In this document: positions 11,531 to 23,134 of the stretch, piece by piece
Numbering within the stretch: the first letter of the stretch is position 1
Layout: every line of letters begins with the position of its first letter
NCBI RefSeq assembly: GCF_963678635.1
Contig: NC_087062.1
Location: 55,250,363-55,312,362 of the forward strand
DNA length: 62,000 bases
Reading direction: 5' to 3'
DNA from: Symsagittifera roscoffensis
Lineage: Eukaryota > Xenacoelomorpha > Acoela > Convolutidae
Translations under genes and position numbers: made by a program
The notes under the pieces: model-generated
What the model was told of the DNA's origin: nothing
Database searches by the model: none
Seen by the model: the letters and a program-made list of their open reading frames with translations, nothing else

Positions 11531-13735
11531 AATTTATTAAAAATCTTTGTTTGATATTTAAGTTCTTGTAAGTAAAAAACATTTCTCGTTAATTTTTTTT
11601 AAATCTTTAGACTAGTGCAGATATAATAATACGTAACAACAATATAATGAGCAAAAGTCTTTGCATAAGTATGTTTTATTCAATCTATTTTTCCTTCCGA
11701 TTGAAAAACACAAGGTTTTTCTCAAATTGTTATCTCTATTGACTAAAACCGCAAAATTTGTCAAGTTCAATTTTTCCTTACAAACAATCATTGTAAAAAA
11801 ATTTGGTTTTTCAGCAAATATACAATTTTTACAAATTTCAGATCCTCATCGCTAAAAGATCCATGGGAAATATGTATTTTTCCTGCATGCGATTTTTTTA
11901 CTGCCGAGTTCTTGCCACTCTGAAATTTCTATGACAATTTGATCATCTTTGATCAATTTGGAGGCAGTAACTCATTCATTTTATTATGACCTGTTTTAGT
12001 TTTTGGGAAATCTTACACTTTTTCCAATCTCTCAATTTTCAGCTGAATAAATTACTGCGAAAATTTTGAAATAATTTGAAGTATAGAACTGTGTTTGGAT
12101 GCCTTGTCTGCCCTGTCATTTGTCATATTCGGTTCAAATGTTTGAACAGAATGGAAAAAAAATTGTGAACTGCAGCTTGTTTTCTAAAATCTTGGCTGAC
12201 AAGTAAGTAATGCCTTGATTTCAAATAATCTATAAATCTGCAAACTCTAGCTAGCCAATTCTCTATAAAAAATCAAATTGAAATGATCATTTTTGTGAAT
12301 ATAAGCTGGAACATACTTTCGCCGGGTATTTTTTTCACTCACTTGCGCACTCTAATATTTCCATGAGTCTTAATCATTTGCCTGCAAAATGCTGAAAAAA
12401 TGAACTAAATTAAAAAAAATCAATTACAGGGCAAATTCTTCTACTCAACTGCATCTGATTTCTCGTTCTAGAAATTGAAACACATTACGATTAAATTTCA
12501 AACATTTGAAAAACACCCAAAAGTTATAAAAGTATCCAACAAATTTTTATCAACCTCAGCCACATGATGATGAAAAATATTAATTTTTTTGTATGAAATT
12601 TTGTTTGGGTCAACTTTTGTAAGGTTCTTTTCATTAACACAAACAAATGCGAGATTTTTCTGAGGAGTAGGAATTTTGAAAACTACTGGAACATTTTATA
12701 TGCACAATGCGGCAATTATTTCTAGTAGAAGTTTTAAAGAACTGTCATTCTCACTTAAAAATAAGTTTGTTTCCTAAACATTTGCAATTCTGAATCAAAC
12801 TTTTAAACAGGCTAATACTTCGTAGGGATCACCCCCCCCGATCCCAGTGTCGTATATCTATACTACTGATTTTTCTATTTTTGCATTGAGATGTTTTTTT
12901 TTTGAAATCACATAGGTTTACGAATAACCATATCCATCGGAATAAAAAAACAAAATGAGTTTCCGAATAATCATATCCATCGGAGTAGAAAAACAAAATG
13001 AATTGTGGGCTTTTCTTTTCTTTGGTATGACTCGTTGAAAACAGATAAAAGGAACTTTTGTCATAATTGCCTGAAAAAGAGCTTAAAAAAGCCGGACACA
13101 TAGCCGCTGCGATCAAAAAAAAATGTTTTTGCAAGGAATGTCGCTCGATGCTTATTTAAATTGTTTGATTAAAAGAAAAATTGAGTGTCAATTGCAGCTA
13201 TTTTCCATAAGTTTGCCGAAAAGAAAATTAATTTTTCATTTGAATTCAAAGAATAAAAGAACGCTCAAAATATAGAAACTTAGCTAAAAATTTTCAAAAC
13301 TATTATATAAACTTGCTTAATATGATGCTGAAAATATTTTTTATTCTGTGAAGATCTCGTCGGTTGAGTTTCTTAAGATAGCTCTCTTTTTATTTGAACA
13401 CTCAAAACTTTGCCTCAAAATTGCTGGGAAGAGTTTAATATAAACTGAACTATGAGAGTTTTTGAAACACAAAGAAATGTTTTTTTTTTGGATTATTTTC
13501 TTCTTATTGAATCAAAATTTGAGATTATCAGCCTCATCTTGTTTTTAAAGACTAATAAAACTGTTTCCGTTAGAACACAAGTTCGTTAAAAAATTTCCAC
13601 GCTATAGAAAGTTTAAATGTCTTTGAGCAATTTACAATTTATTTGTACGACACCGTAATATTTTCTGATCAATTTTCTTTTCGTTTCTTTTTACATAAGC
13701 AAGATATCCAAGTCATCCAAAAACTGATTCTCAAT
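11531..13735. other. AT-rich intergenic DNA
   Basis: Nothing gene-like is supported. It holds a CCCCCCC run near 12832 and the 43 bp tandem pair listed separately. Confidence 0.5.
12921..13006. repeat. 43 bp tandem duplication
   Basis: CGAATAACCATATCCATCGG (12921) and CGAATAATCATATCCATCGG (12964) begin two adjacent 43 bp units that both contain AAAAACAAAATGA. Confidence 0.85.
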
Positions 13736-15396
13736 TTTTTTTATTCAGGTGTTTGTTCCTTTTAAGAACGCGATGGGCTGTTTCTATGGCTCTTTTCCAA
13801 TAGGTTTTGCTAAAACTTGCTTGAGTTGAAAAGCATGTGGCCGTTTCAATTACTGTTCGGTTGTACCATTAAGCCTTTTTATTTTGTTCAGGAGTGCCAG
13901 GCAGAGTGAGCTCATGCCTAATTTGTGAGTGTTTAGAATGCGCTGAATGTTTTGTTTCCAAGTTTCATTGTTTTTGGTATACCATTTTCTGCTAAAAATT
14001 CCTGAATTTTTCAAGAGCTTTTCTTTTGTGTTTCATGTACTTAACTACTGCATGGTTGCTAATGTCGTCGATTAAAGTTATTACTTTTCGGAATCCATTT
14101 TTGCTTGAAGAATTTACTGGCCCTAGACCACCACTAAAAATTCGTTCAATTGGTGCTTTTGCTCTCTTTTATGTAGTTTTCGGAACTGGATTCAGCGTAA
14201 TTTGAGCAACAGTAAAGCTGCGGAATCTTTGATAAAACTGTGGCTACTTGGTTCCTCTAGTTTAGGTGACTAATTTTTTAACGCCCGTCTTGACGCTGGT
14301 TTTCACGTGCAAATGCATGACTTTTGTTCTTCTTGCAATTTGAACAAGAACAAAAAGCATGTGTTTTTGACCAATCTTAAATTTTGGTTCTGTTTTCTAG
14401 TTGCAAAAAACATTTTTGCTTTTGTGTCTGACTGCATGTCCCTGTTCATTGAACTGTTAAACAGAAGTTAGCTTTGTTCTGCAGTTTGGTACATGAAGTA
14501 CGTCCTCTAGCATGAGAGTCTGGTTTTTACTTTGTGTATTCTAAGCTTGAATCTCAACTCCGCTTTTTCCCAATACAATTGTGTTTCCACCATCTGTTCT
14601 GATTACTTGAGTTGTCAGAATTGATTAACTTTTGAACCATGCCTTATTAACAAGTATGTGATCTGCGTTGCCTGAGTCTTTTAAAAACATCTTTTTGGTT
14701 TGCTCCACTCAGTTTTTTTTACTGCTTAAGCTTGAAGAAAAGAGACTTCGAGGTTTTCATCGAAATTTGATCAACAAAGCTTAGGTATATGCCCATTTTG
14801 TTTACATGCACTACAAGTTTTTTTGCTTTCATTTTTTACTGTAATCTTTTCGCATGTGTCGTTTTATGTCATATGCATAGCAAATTACTGTTTTGGGGGA
14901 ATTTTGAGACCTATTTTGCTTAGAGTCTGTTGTTGAATCATATGATTTCAAGTCCTATGGCAGACATTGATTTGTGATATTTCTCATCACCACCCCGAGC
15001 TGCTTGGCTTTCCTCGTATTTTGTCAGCCTGGTTCTCAGTTCCAGAAACGAAGCATCAGGAGTGAAGCTTTCCTGCACCACAAAGTGTTCGTATTGAAGA
15101 AGTAGGCCAATCAATAACATAGCGTTGAACAACGTCTCTGGCAGCTTCTCCCCGACGTATATGAATTTCGTGTTTGACTCTTCTGCTCGTATGAGGTACT
15201 TGAACTTCTCGTCATCGCACTGATAATTGTGATTGCCTCGCCGCACTCCAACATGTGCTTGATTAGATTCCGAGCATTTCAATGGATCACCAGATCTCGT
15301 TTTTGCGTCACTCCATGCCAGCTGGTTGTTTTTCGTATGCAAACACAACTCTATGTCGTATTTGGCTTGGTATGCGGTGTTAGGTGTAGCACTCAA
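13736..15396 (-). pseudogene. Ty1/copia relic: Gag, zinc knuckles, protease/pre-integrase, integrase start
   Basis: On the minus strand a 152-codon open frame (15396-14938) matches copia Gag: GEKLPETLFNAMLL is followed by a segment of the type 'LL..YE.FV......D.SFLELRTRL'. Next come two decayed CCHC zinc-knuckle-like pieces (14.9-14.8 kb), a pre-integrase block LMLEDVLHVPNCRTKLTSV at about 14517-14464, an integrase N-core and HELTLPGTPEQN near 13910. The order is that of Ty1/copia (gag, protease, integrase before RT). Stops and frameshifts are frequent. RT does not follow at the expected place, so the 3' half is deleted or displaced. Confidence 0.8.
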
Positions 15397-16099
15397 TGCT
15401 GTTGACTAGACCGATCTTCCTCTTCATCTACAAATGGGCCATTGAAGCTTTTCGTCTGGCAGAATGCCGCAAAAAGGCTACTCCAGGTTAAAATTGTTAT
15501 CCATTGAAGGGATTGCTAATTGAGTTGAAGTCTCTACTGTGATTTTGATTTTATAAAAACTCACAACAATTAATCACTAAGGGTACCAAACTGGGCCTTA
15601 ACCTGTTAAAACAGGATTAGGGACAATGACCACCGTTTGCGTGAAGATACCGTGTGGTCAATTTTTTGAATTAATTAGAATATTGTGAGTCTAAGATTGT
15701 TCAAGAGATTTTATTAGCGATAAAATTATTATCAAATACTGGGGGTATTCATATTGTACCGTATAAATACCTTGTGGTTTTTTGTCAACGTGTCAGTGGC
15801 GTGATGTTGGGTCAATCGACTAACCAACTTCCATAATTGCGCCTGACATTTAACTTACATCAATTTTATCAAAAAGTTCATTTCTTTTCATCAATGAAAT
15901 TTACCGCTGTTTAGAGTTTAACAAAAGTTCGGTTTGGCCATTTTAAAATTGTAAACGTCAAATGCCAGTTTGTTCTTCAACAATTTTTAAGTTTCGGACT
16001 TTCTATTTCTCTTCGATATACTCTAATACTAAGAACGAAAATGAGGTTTGGACTGAAGACTGAGAAGAGGTAGTGGTTGACTTGACAGTTAATTATCAC
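15397..16099. other. Sequence between two copia fragments
   Basis: No domain is recognised. It may hold the leader or LTR of the copia relic, but no paired LTR is visible. Confidence 0.4.
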
Positions 16100-16660
16100 A
16101 TATTAATTATTGATTAATTAATTTTTTTGTGATCACATGGTGAGTATGTCTGAGTGTAGCCATTTTTTACCTCCAAAAAAATCTCTTCAAGGATATGGTC
16201 TGATCTCGAATCAGCGTCGTCCAACTTCAGACTGCAACCCATTAGGGTTGGAGGACTTTGGTCCACCTTACTCTTGCTCATGGCATTTTTCAACAAGTCA
16301 GCTTCAATAATCTTGGTAGGGAAAAACTGAAATTTATCTAGGACTCGATCTCAAGCAAAATGGTACTTTGTTTGCGGTGTGCTTTGTTTGCATCCACTTA
16401 CCAGGATTCTTGCAGTCTATTTGTCGTTTTTGATGACTGCTGGTATGCCAGATGTCTACACAAATTTGAAGACTCTTGAACTACTGCTTTTCTGCTTGAT
16501 ATTCAGCTTCATTGGTAGATATGCTTGAAGTTGATTGCTTCTTAGTGCTCTAACTGATTGCTGCCCCTGTCTTTTGTAAGGGAAAGCTGTATTCATTATT
16601 TGAGCTTCAACAGTCCACATCTCCAGCCCAAACATTCGGTTGATTTCGTAAGTATACCGT
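16100..16660 (-). pseudogene. Ty1/copia RT/RNase H fragments, out of order
   Basis: Minus-strand translation near 16.55-16.47 kb gives the copia RNase H block STKKQSTSSISTNEAEYQ, which ends in the conserved EAEY. Below it, at about 16296-16180, LLKNAMSKSKVDQSP resembles the late RT segment that should come before RNase H. In addition, the whole fragment lies 5' of the gag relic on the same strand. This suggests rearrangement or two separate copies. Confidence 0.6.
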
Positions 16661-17800
16661 TACTCAATTAGTTACCTCTATATTTTTTTTTAATTTAATT
16701 TTTAAAGATTTTTTCCTTACAAACTTTTTATTAAATCTTCATTATACGCGCATACGACGAGCAATTCTTTTCTCATCAAAAAACAAATTATTCGTACCAA
16801 CTAGTTTGCTCCTCTGTTTACTTTCGTTGCGTGCTTAAGGTGAACATTTGAACCCACATTTGATAAATTTTTCAGAAGCAAAAAAAAAATTGGCAAGTTA
16901 GTAAGGGACGCTTTGTTTTTCATGAAAATACATGTTTCGGTCCAAATTTCTGCAGTAAGTTTTTGAATTATGGTAGGTTAGTGCAACAAAGAGCAATTGT
17001 TTTGCTTTTTTGAAGATGGACGAATTGGCATGACAGTTTATCTGGTTTTCCATTGCAATTGAAGCAGCAAACAAACTCGCAAAAGCGAGAGACTGTTTCC
17101 AAAACTTCAAATCAAAAAAGTTCATTTCCGCTATGGCGTGCTTTATAGGTATTTATTTGCCTTTCACATAAAAATAGCGCTTCTTGGCCGGTATAGTTAA
17201 TATTATAAAATGCTCAAAGCAATGGATTCCCAAAATATCAAATTTTTTTAAATCAAAAATAGTTTTTTTTTTAGTTAAAACAATGTATCTGAAAGTGATT
17301 TGTCGCAAAATACATCATTCGAATCGAAAAATTAAATCCTCAAAACGCCTGCCACTATATGGATTTAACAAACCGATATAATTTCAAATGAGATTGAAAC
17401 ACTGTCGGATTAGACTGAGCATCTCTATGCTTTAGAAAATTATTTGACTGAAGCCTTGAGCACTCTCTCTTTTCTATTTTGAGTCAAATAAGATGTGATG
17501 TAAGACTGTTATAGCCCCGAAACGAAATGGAGCTAACTATTTTAAATGATTTTAACTTTTTGACAACCAACTGCAGTTTTCATTTATTTTCATATAACTT
17601 GCGTTTTTCGAAAGGAGCGCGGTTGCTCAATAACAGTGGCAAATTTCTTTTACCACTACAGCAAAGTTTATTACTGGTTTTGGCAAAACGCTGGATTGAA
17701 GCAAACTATTTGTAAAGCGATTTACCGATAAATATTTTTGTCCTTTGAAGATTAAAAATAGGCAAAAATAAAACAAAAATCCAACGCTCGCAATAACTAT
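16661..17800. other. AT-rich DNA; one short signal-peptide-like frame
   Basis: A 75-codon minus-strand frame (17125-16898) begins with a hydrophobic stretch (FWKQSLAFASLFAASIAM) that resembles a secretion signal. No splice sites, homology or downstream domain supports it as a gene. Nothing else is seen. Confidence 0.3.
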
Positions 17801-18125
17801 CTACTGCATAGTAGACACATGTTGATTTTATACAAGAGCACTCAAAACACTTAACATTACACAAAGTAAAAGGATTGTGAAACGCTTGTGAAAAATCTTC
17901 CGAAAAATAAGCACATATGTTACTTTTGTACCAATAGATCTTAAGACACTTAAGATTATAAAAAGTAAAAGGATGGTGAAATGCTCAATTTAAGCTACCG
18001 CAAAGTAGACTCCTAAGTTATTTTGTACTAATAGCCATTAAGATACTTAACATTAAGAAATTTTAAAAATACTACGAAATGCGGCAATACAACCTACTGC
18101 ACATATGTTACTTTTGTAGTTCATA
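17800..18125. repeat. Degenerate ~95 bp tandem array, part 1
   Basis: Three to four units share ACATATGTTACTTTTGTACC, TTAAGACACTTAACATTA and AAAAGTAAAAGGAT. They start near 17818, 17922, 18008 and 18101. The spacing (104, 86 and 93 bp) and sequence have drifted. The array reappears at 19640. Confidence 0.75.
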
Positions 18126-18982
18126 AGCAACAGCTATAATTTGCATCGACAATTTTTCTGAACAAATCGAGACACGCAAGGCCGATATATGAACACGTTT
18201 TGAGAAACAATATAAGCTGTTGGTTGTCTGGCATGAAGCACATGTGAAAACTTCGAACAAAACACATACATGAATTTAAAAAATTTTCACGCTAACCTTC
18301 AAATTTTGCTTTCTATAGTTAATGCCAAACTGTTGGCAATATCTTTTTCGATCAACGAATCTGAACAATGTTATTTAACCTAAAACTGCTGATTTCAAAG
18401 TCGGATTTTTGTTTCTCGGTAATTTTAGCACGTATAACCAGTTGTTCAAAATATTAATTAACCTAGAAAGCTTTAGGTTTCGACCAACGAAATGACTCCA
18501 GGTCACTGATTTTGCCAAAAAATTGGCATTAAATATAAACTGGTTGGTAAGATTGTTATATAACTTTTAACAAACTTATTTGACAACGTCTTAAAATCTG
18601 ACTTTGAGACAAAAAAATAGGGATGAAACTACAACCGATTTTTCAAAACTTCTTTTGAATTATTATCAAAAGAGCCAATCAAAATGTTTGAGCAATCACG
18701 TGCCTTCTAAACAACTTTCAATCAGCTGCGATCTTACATGCAAATTTTTAGAAGAAAAGAGTACATAAAAACCGATACAAAGGCAAACGCGAAACTTCAA
18801 AAAACTTCTACTTAAAAGTTTCATCTTTAGGGTCAGACTTATTTCAAAAATTCAATACGTTGTCCAATAAAATTTCTAAAAGCTAAAAAATCTACAGAAC
18901 AGATATTGAACTATAAGTAGTAATAAAAAGGTGGAACAGATAGTTAAAAATTAAGAAGAGCAATCTGCTTATTTTGAGTAAT
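18126..18982. other. AT-rich DNA inside the split array
   Basis: No gene is supported. It separates array part 1 from the rolling-circle-like copy at 18983. Confidence 0.5.
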
Positions 18983-19529
18983 TGTTCCGACTTTCGATAC
19001 GAAAGTAAGGGAATATTTGTGCTCGGGGTGGGTTTTTTTTTCTTCAGACAAATTTCGACTTTTTAACTAGCCATTTTTGACGGATTTTTTTTATATCATG
19101 CAAAAGGTATTATTGTCCTGACCTTAAATTTGAAAAGATATTTTACCTGTGATAATTTTTCGTAAAGTTATGAGGGTTTAAAGATTGCCATTTTGGCCAT
19201 TTTGACCAATTTGAGACAATTAACGCGCGATATAATTCGCGCTATTAACGCGTAAGCGGAGATTTAATCCGTCTTATAAATCGTTCCAAATTGGTTGAAC
19301 GAAGCTTATTTGCCATAATTGATTTGTTACAAGGAACGAAATCTCTCTTTTTGTACTTTATATGGCGTGTGGGGGGATGATTTTCATTAAAAAAATTTCA
19401 AATTTTAGAAAAAAAAATTTTTCATTCTATTTTATTTCATTTATTTTTTTAATGTTATTACTGCTGCTCCATAAACCTTAAAAGGCAGTCGGAACATTCA
19501 GGGCTTCGCCCTGATACGAGCAGTATTGT
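18983..19529 (+). mobile_element. Helentron-like non-autonomous element, copy A
   Basis: It starts TGTTCCGACTTTCG and the start folds into a hairpin (TTCCGACTTTCG paired with CGAAAGT..CGGAA). It ends CTGATACGAGCAGTATTG after a small GGGC-TTC-GCCC stem-loop. The inverted copy of the 5' end (GTCGGAACA) lies inside the 3' end, about 30 bp from it. A middle hairpin (GCGCGA..TCGCGC) is present. There is no coding frame. The flanking bases are T on both sides. Confidence 0.8.
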
Positions 19530-19639
19530 TTTAACATTTAAAATGGAGTTTAAGGACGATCTTGAGTCATATTTTTAGTGTTTCAAATTTTGCATTAATG
19601 TTTCAAAACTTACCTTAGATTTTCAAGTATGTTACCGAA

Positions 19640-19840
19640 AAAGAAAAGTTCTGCACACATGTGCTTTACGTACCAATGGCCTTAACGACACTTAAGAATG
19701 TTGAAAAAAGGATTATGAATTGCTGGCAATACAACCTAACTCAAAGTAGGCACTTTTTAATCAACAACCCTTCGGACACTAAAATTTATAAAAAGTAAAG
19801 CGATTGTAAACTGAGTCTTTAAAGTCATATGGGTATTAAA
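19640..19840. repeat. Degenerate ~95 bp tandem array, part 2
   Basis: ACACATGTGCTTTACGTACC, a TTAACGACACTTAA phrase and GGCAATACAACCTA repeat the unit of 17800-18125, so a single array appears to have been split by about 1.5 kb. Confidence 0.7.
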
Positions 19841-20051
19841 AGTTCAAAAAACGCAGTTGTTAAACTTGAAAAAAAGAACTGAAGTTTTAGATTTGAGTTG
19901 CCATTGATTCATCACCTGAGGAAAAGCAAAGACATCGCAGACTTGAAGGTGTTATTATCTTTGACTTATACAAAAAAGCAATTAAAAACAGAGTTGACTT
20001 GTATTTTACAGAATTAGCGATAATCAACAATGGGAGGTCGACTCAAGCTAC

Positions 20052-20445
20052 CAGCAGACTTAGGGGGGGGATTGGCGGGGAGGCGGATGCTACCATACCC
20101 CCCCCCCCCCCCCTCAGTGCTTCGACGACCACCTGCCGACCCAAAGGGTCCCCCTTTGTACTTTTTTGAATTATCCATTTTTGGCTGACTAATTCTAAAA
20201 TTGTTCTAAAAGGACCTTAGGTGCCAAAATATACTAATTTTGAGGACGGAGCGCGCCGAAAAAACGCAATTTTTTGGTCACAATTCTCTAAAAAGTACCA
20301 ACAAATGACTGTTTTTTTTTCAAAATTTGCCTGCGGCGCAGCAAATTGGGTCAAAATGGGATCTTTATAGTGATTTGGGAGAGCTCAGAAAATCATTTTG
20401 ATCGACCTAAAAAAATGTTTTTGTTTTCTAATATTTTGTAAAGGT
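20052..20445. mobile_element. hAT-type MITE, truncated copy
   Basis: It begins CAGCAGACTTAGGGGG, like the right terminus of the complete MITE at 56655-57085, and runs in the opposite orientation to it. It shares GACCCAAAGGGTCCCCC, CAAAATATACTAATTTTG, a GCGCGCC..AAACGCAATTTTTTGG block and TCTTTATAGTGATTTGGGAG. The far terminus is missing. Bases 20066-20113 contain an eight-G run and a 17-C run. Confidence 0.7.
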
Positions 20446-20875
20446 TAACTCCAAAAGCTAGTTGTCAGTTGGCTGTCTTAAAGAAAACTTAAGATAAAAA
20501 AAATCTGTCCAAAAATGTCATTGGAAAAGTGGAGTGTCTTTTCTGCTAGAAGAACGGTATGCACAAAAATAGTTTCGCTAATCATAATTCACATTTTAAT
20601 TAAGCAAAAATGCTTCGTGTGAGTTGCAGCCAGTTTTGGGCAGAACGCTAATTGGTTGTGAGTAGCCTATATGTCATGAGAGTAGCCCTCAAAAAGTTTA
20701 TTTTATCTCTTTCGAACAAATAGACATGCAATGCACATAATTCAGTCCAATAGATCAAACAAACCCAATAATTTCAAGTCAATGAAAAATGAGAATGAAC
20801 TGAAACCAGTTCTAAACTAAGTATTTATAAACCAATTATGTTAATGCTACATAGCATTAAAGTATGAAAGTATAG

Positions 20876-20881
20876 TATAAA
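20876..20881 (+). promoter_or_regulatory. TATA box candidate in 5' LTR
   Basis: TATAAA lies 38 bp into the LTR. It is the only good TATA motif near the 5' side and would give transcripts covering the rest of the LTR. The 3' LTR repeats it at 32726-32731. Confidence 0.45.
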
Positions 20882-20906
20882 GCCAGTATAGTTGCTTATC
20901 AATATC

Positions 20907-20979
20907 AGCTATATAGCTCAGCGTATACATAGTGCGTTCCGGGGAGTTCGGCGTGGGTTCGATTCTCACCTAAGTCGTT
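20907..20979 (+). ncRNA. tRNA-like module with A and B boxes inside the LTR
   Basis: TAGCTCAGCGT (20914-20924) matches the RNA polymerase III A box at all but the last base. GGTTCGATTCT (20956-20966) matches the B box at all but the last base, 42 bp downstream. A five-pair T arm (GTGGG with CTCAC around TTCGATT) forms. The acceptor stem does not pair and no valid anticodon loop forms, so this is a tRNA-derived or SINE-like segment, not a working tRNA gene. The 3' LTR repeats it. Confidence 0.7.
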
Positions 20980-21301
20980 TCATTTGAGAATCCTATTTGA
21001 GCCGAACCTGACAGAACATAAAATACTATTATTTTAATCGGTTCAAAATTGGTTTGCAATTGAGTTTCTGTTAATTAAACTGCGTGAACTAAGTATGAAC
21101 TCATTGTGAAAAAACACATAAATCACACAAATCAGGGCATGAACAAGCCCACTTTTTAACTTGATACGTGTAATGTTGTTGCTAATTCCGTGCAATAAAA
21201 AATTACTAAAATTCGCCGTTTATTGATTCTCTTGAATTAAACCGATTCTGTTTCCTGTTTTTATAAGTTATAAAAAAGTTATAAAAAAGGCCAGAATATT
21301 T

Positions 21302-21319
21302 TGGTGCCGCGACTCGGGA
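21302..21319 (+). other. Primer binding site
   Basis: TGGTGCCGCGACTCGGGA begins three bases after the LTR. It starts with the TGG expected to pair with a tRNA 3' CCA end. I did not identify the tRNA species. Confidence 0.75.
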
Positions 21320-21324
21320 ACACA

Positions 21325-21505
21325 CAACCGAGGATCTACCCGAACACAATTTAATGCGAGCTCGAATTGAATCAAGGAACGACCCCTGCACAATTTTGTG
21401 CGATTTCAAATTGAAGCAAGGAACGACCCCTGCACAATTTTGAGCGACCTCATTCTCCAAATCAAGGAGCCCTCCACAATTTCGTGTGACCTCAAGCCAA
21501 AAACG
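21325..21505 (+). repeat. Tandem ~45 bp repeats in the BEL leader
   Basis: Three to four imperfect units share (A)ATCAAGGAACGACCCC, GCACAATTTTG and GCGACCTC. AATCAAGG or its variants start near 21370, 21414 and 21460. The last unit start is the left edge of the large internal duplication. Confidence 0.75.
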
Positions 21506-22402
21506 GGGAAAGCACCACAAGTCAAAACAAAGCCGACAAGCCAGAAGGCCGACATCACACAAGGCGGAAAGTGGTTTTTCTGTGGAATCTTCGTGTACTT
21601 TTGGACTCAGGCCAGGTGAACAACCTGCAAAAAAACTTGTAAGATCGAACCTGTGCTTTCAACTAACTTTTAGAATCTAATTTGTGCTAGTTTTTTAATC
21701 GAAAAAAAAGTGCTACTTTTTTGATTATCAGTGCTATAAAATTTCATACGATGTTGTTAATTGCAAACCGATTAAGACCGTACTAGATACATAATCCCAG
21801 CTCATACCCAGTACCCTATTACCCCAGGATAATCTCGAACCCAAAAAGTTTTGTGAAAAAAAAAATTCAGAACATTTTCCAAAAAATTTTCGCAAAAAAA
21901 ATTGAATTAAAATTTTCAAAAAAAAAAAAAAAAAATTTCTCGAAAAAAAAGGTTATTCCAACTTTTCCCAAAACTTTCACTGACAAAAAAAAATTTATTT
22001 TTTTTTGCCCGAATTTAGATTAAAATCGGAAAACACCGTTTTCGTCTCGCCCGTTCAACCGTTTTAACCGTCAATCGTGTCGAGCAATTTTTTTGAGTGA
22101 ATCCCTACCTCGGTTTCCTCCAGTGGTTGGATAAACTTTAAAAATTTGCTCGGCTCGCCCCGTTTTCGGCCGCATACCGCCGCGACCGTTACTACTACCG
22201 TTTCGCCGTAAAGTCGTTGAGTTTAACCGATAAACCGTACGCGTTAACTTAAATAGTACTGCTTCGAAAACCTTACAAAACCCTCAGTTAAGGGTTCTGA
22301 AAGTTATTATTGTGATAATTTTTTTTTCTATCTGACGACTTTACATCAACAGACTCCTTAAATTGATTTCCAATAAAACATCCGTATCGCTTATCACTCT
22401 CA

Positions 22403-22951
22403 ATGGTGTTCATCATTGCTGCGAGTTCTCTCCATCACTCCGTAAATACATTACCATTAACTCTACAAAAACGCCTCGACGACACTTTTAAAGCAGTTCC
22501 AGGTTTAAGCTTTAATTTGAATGCAAATAACCGGCAAAAGACTGTTCAATATCTTTTAAGCAATTCCTCAAAATGTATGATAGAGAAAAACTTTATAATT
22601 TGGCACGATGTTATAAATAATTCATTGAGCAAGCATAGATCAAACAACGATAACCCACTTACACCAGAAAGTCTGATTAAAATTTTAAAAGAATATAAAA
22701 ACAAAATATCAGCCATTATTTACGTACACCGTCAAAATACCCCTAATATTTACGGACGTTTGGTTGAAACAGGAATATTAACAATTAATGTGACTAAACA
22801 TTTAATATCAAAAAGAAAAGCTAGCAATAAAGAATTAATTCGTAAGCTTAAATTAATTCATCCTCCGGCGTTTTTAGAAATAAAAAATTTGAGAATCATT
22901 CGACGTTATTTTCCCAATCTGTCCGAACTTATTTTTTTTTTGATTAGTTAA
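22403..22951 (+). pseudogene. ORF A, duplicated copy truncated at its 3' end
   Basis: This is the first copy of the extra ORF lying before gag. It matches the second copy (25486-26133) to codon 176 apart from one visible substitution, then runs through a T tract into ISFF-like codons and stops because 118 bp carrying the basic C-terminus is deleted. It has 182 codons instead of 215. Confidence 0.85.
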
Positions 22952-23098
22952 ATTCATCTTTATTTTCAATCTTGTAGTTTGTTGTCCTTCTGTTCCGTAG
23001 GCAACGAGAATCGTAGGGGTCTTGCGAGGATCCTCTCGTTCGGTATAGGACGCGGCTACTTGAATTGACTCTAGTTTGATTCCGTCAACCGACACCAT
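22946..23098 (-). other. Antisense open frame between ORF A and gag, copy 1
   Basis: The minus strand opens with MVSVDGIKLESIQVAASYTE and continues for about 50 codons of balanced, protein-like composition. It ends near an AATAAA-like stretch. The plus strand has no comparable frame here. It could be a captured antisense gene piece or chance. Confidence 0.25.
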
Positions 23099-23134
23099 TT
23101 TTTTTTGCTCTTATTTAGAAACAAATATTTCAAA

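Larger units (their letters stand above)
20839..21298 (+). repeat. 5' LTR of the BEL/Pao element
   Basis: It begins TGTTAATGCTACATAGC and ends GGCCAGAATA. It contains TATAAA at 20876-20881 and AATAAA at 21194-21199, a plausible promoter and poly(A) signal. The 3' copy is the same length, which fixes both ends. It also carries a tRNA-like module, listed separately. Confidence 0.95.

Noticed and set aside
16898-17125. Secreted small protein on the minus strand
   Set aside because: A hydrophobic N-terminus alone is weak evidence in AT-rich DNA; there is no splice, conservation or domain support.
20911-20979. Functional tRNA gene in the LTR
   Set aside because: A and B boxes are good, but the acceptor stem does not pair and no anticodon loop with U33 forms.
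21612-21647. Intron in the first leader copy, because the second copy lacks about 36 bp
   Set aside because: The missing piece has no GT..AG borders and is better explained as a small deletion at a short direct repeat (CTT..TTG).
21398-21680. Short plus- and minus-strand ORFs in the BEL leader
   Set aside because: They fall in tandem leader repeats, change frame between repeats and have no Gag or ORF A similarity.
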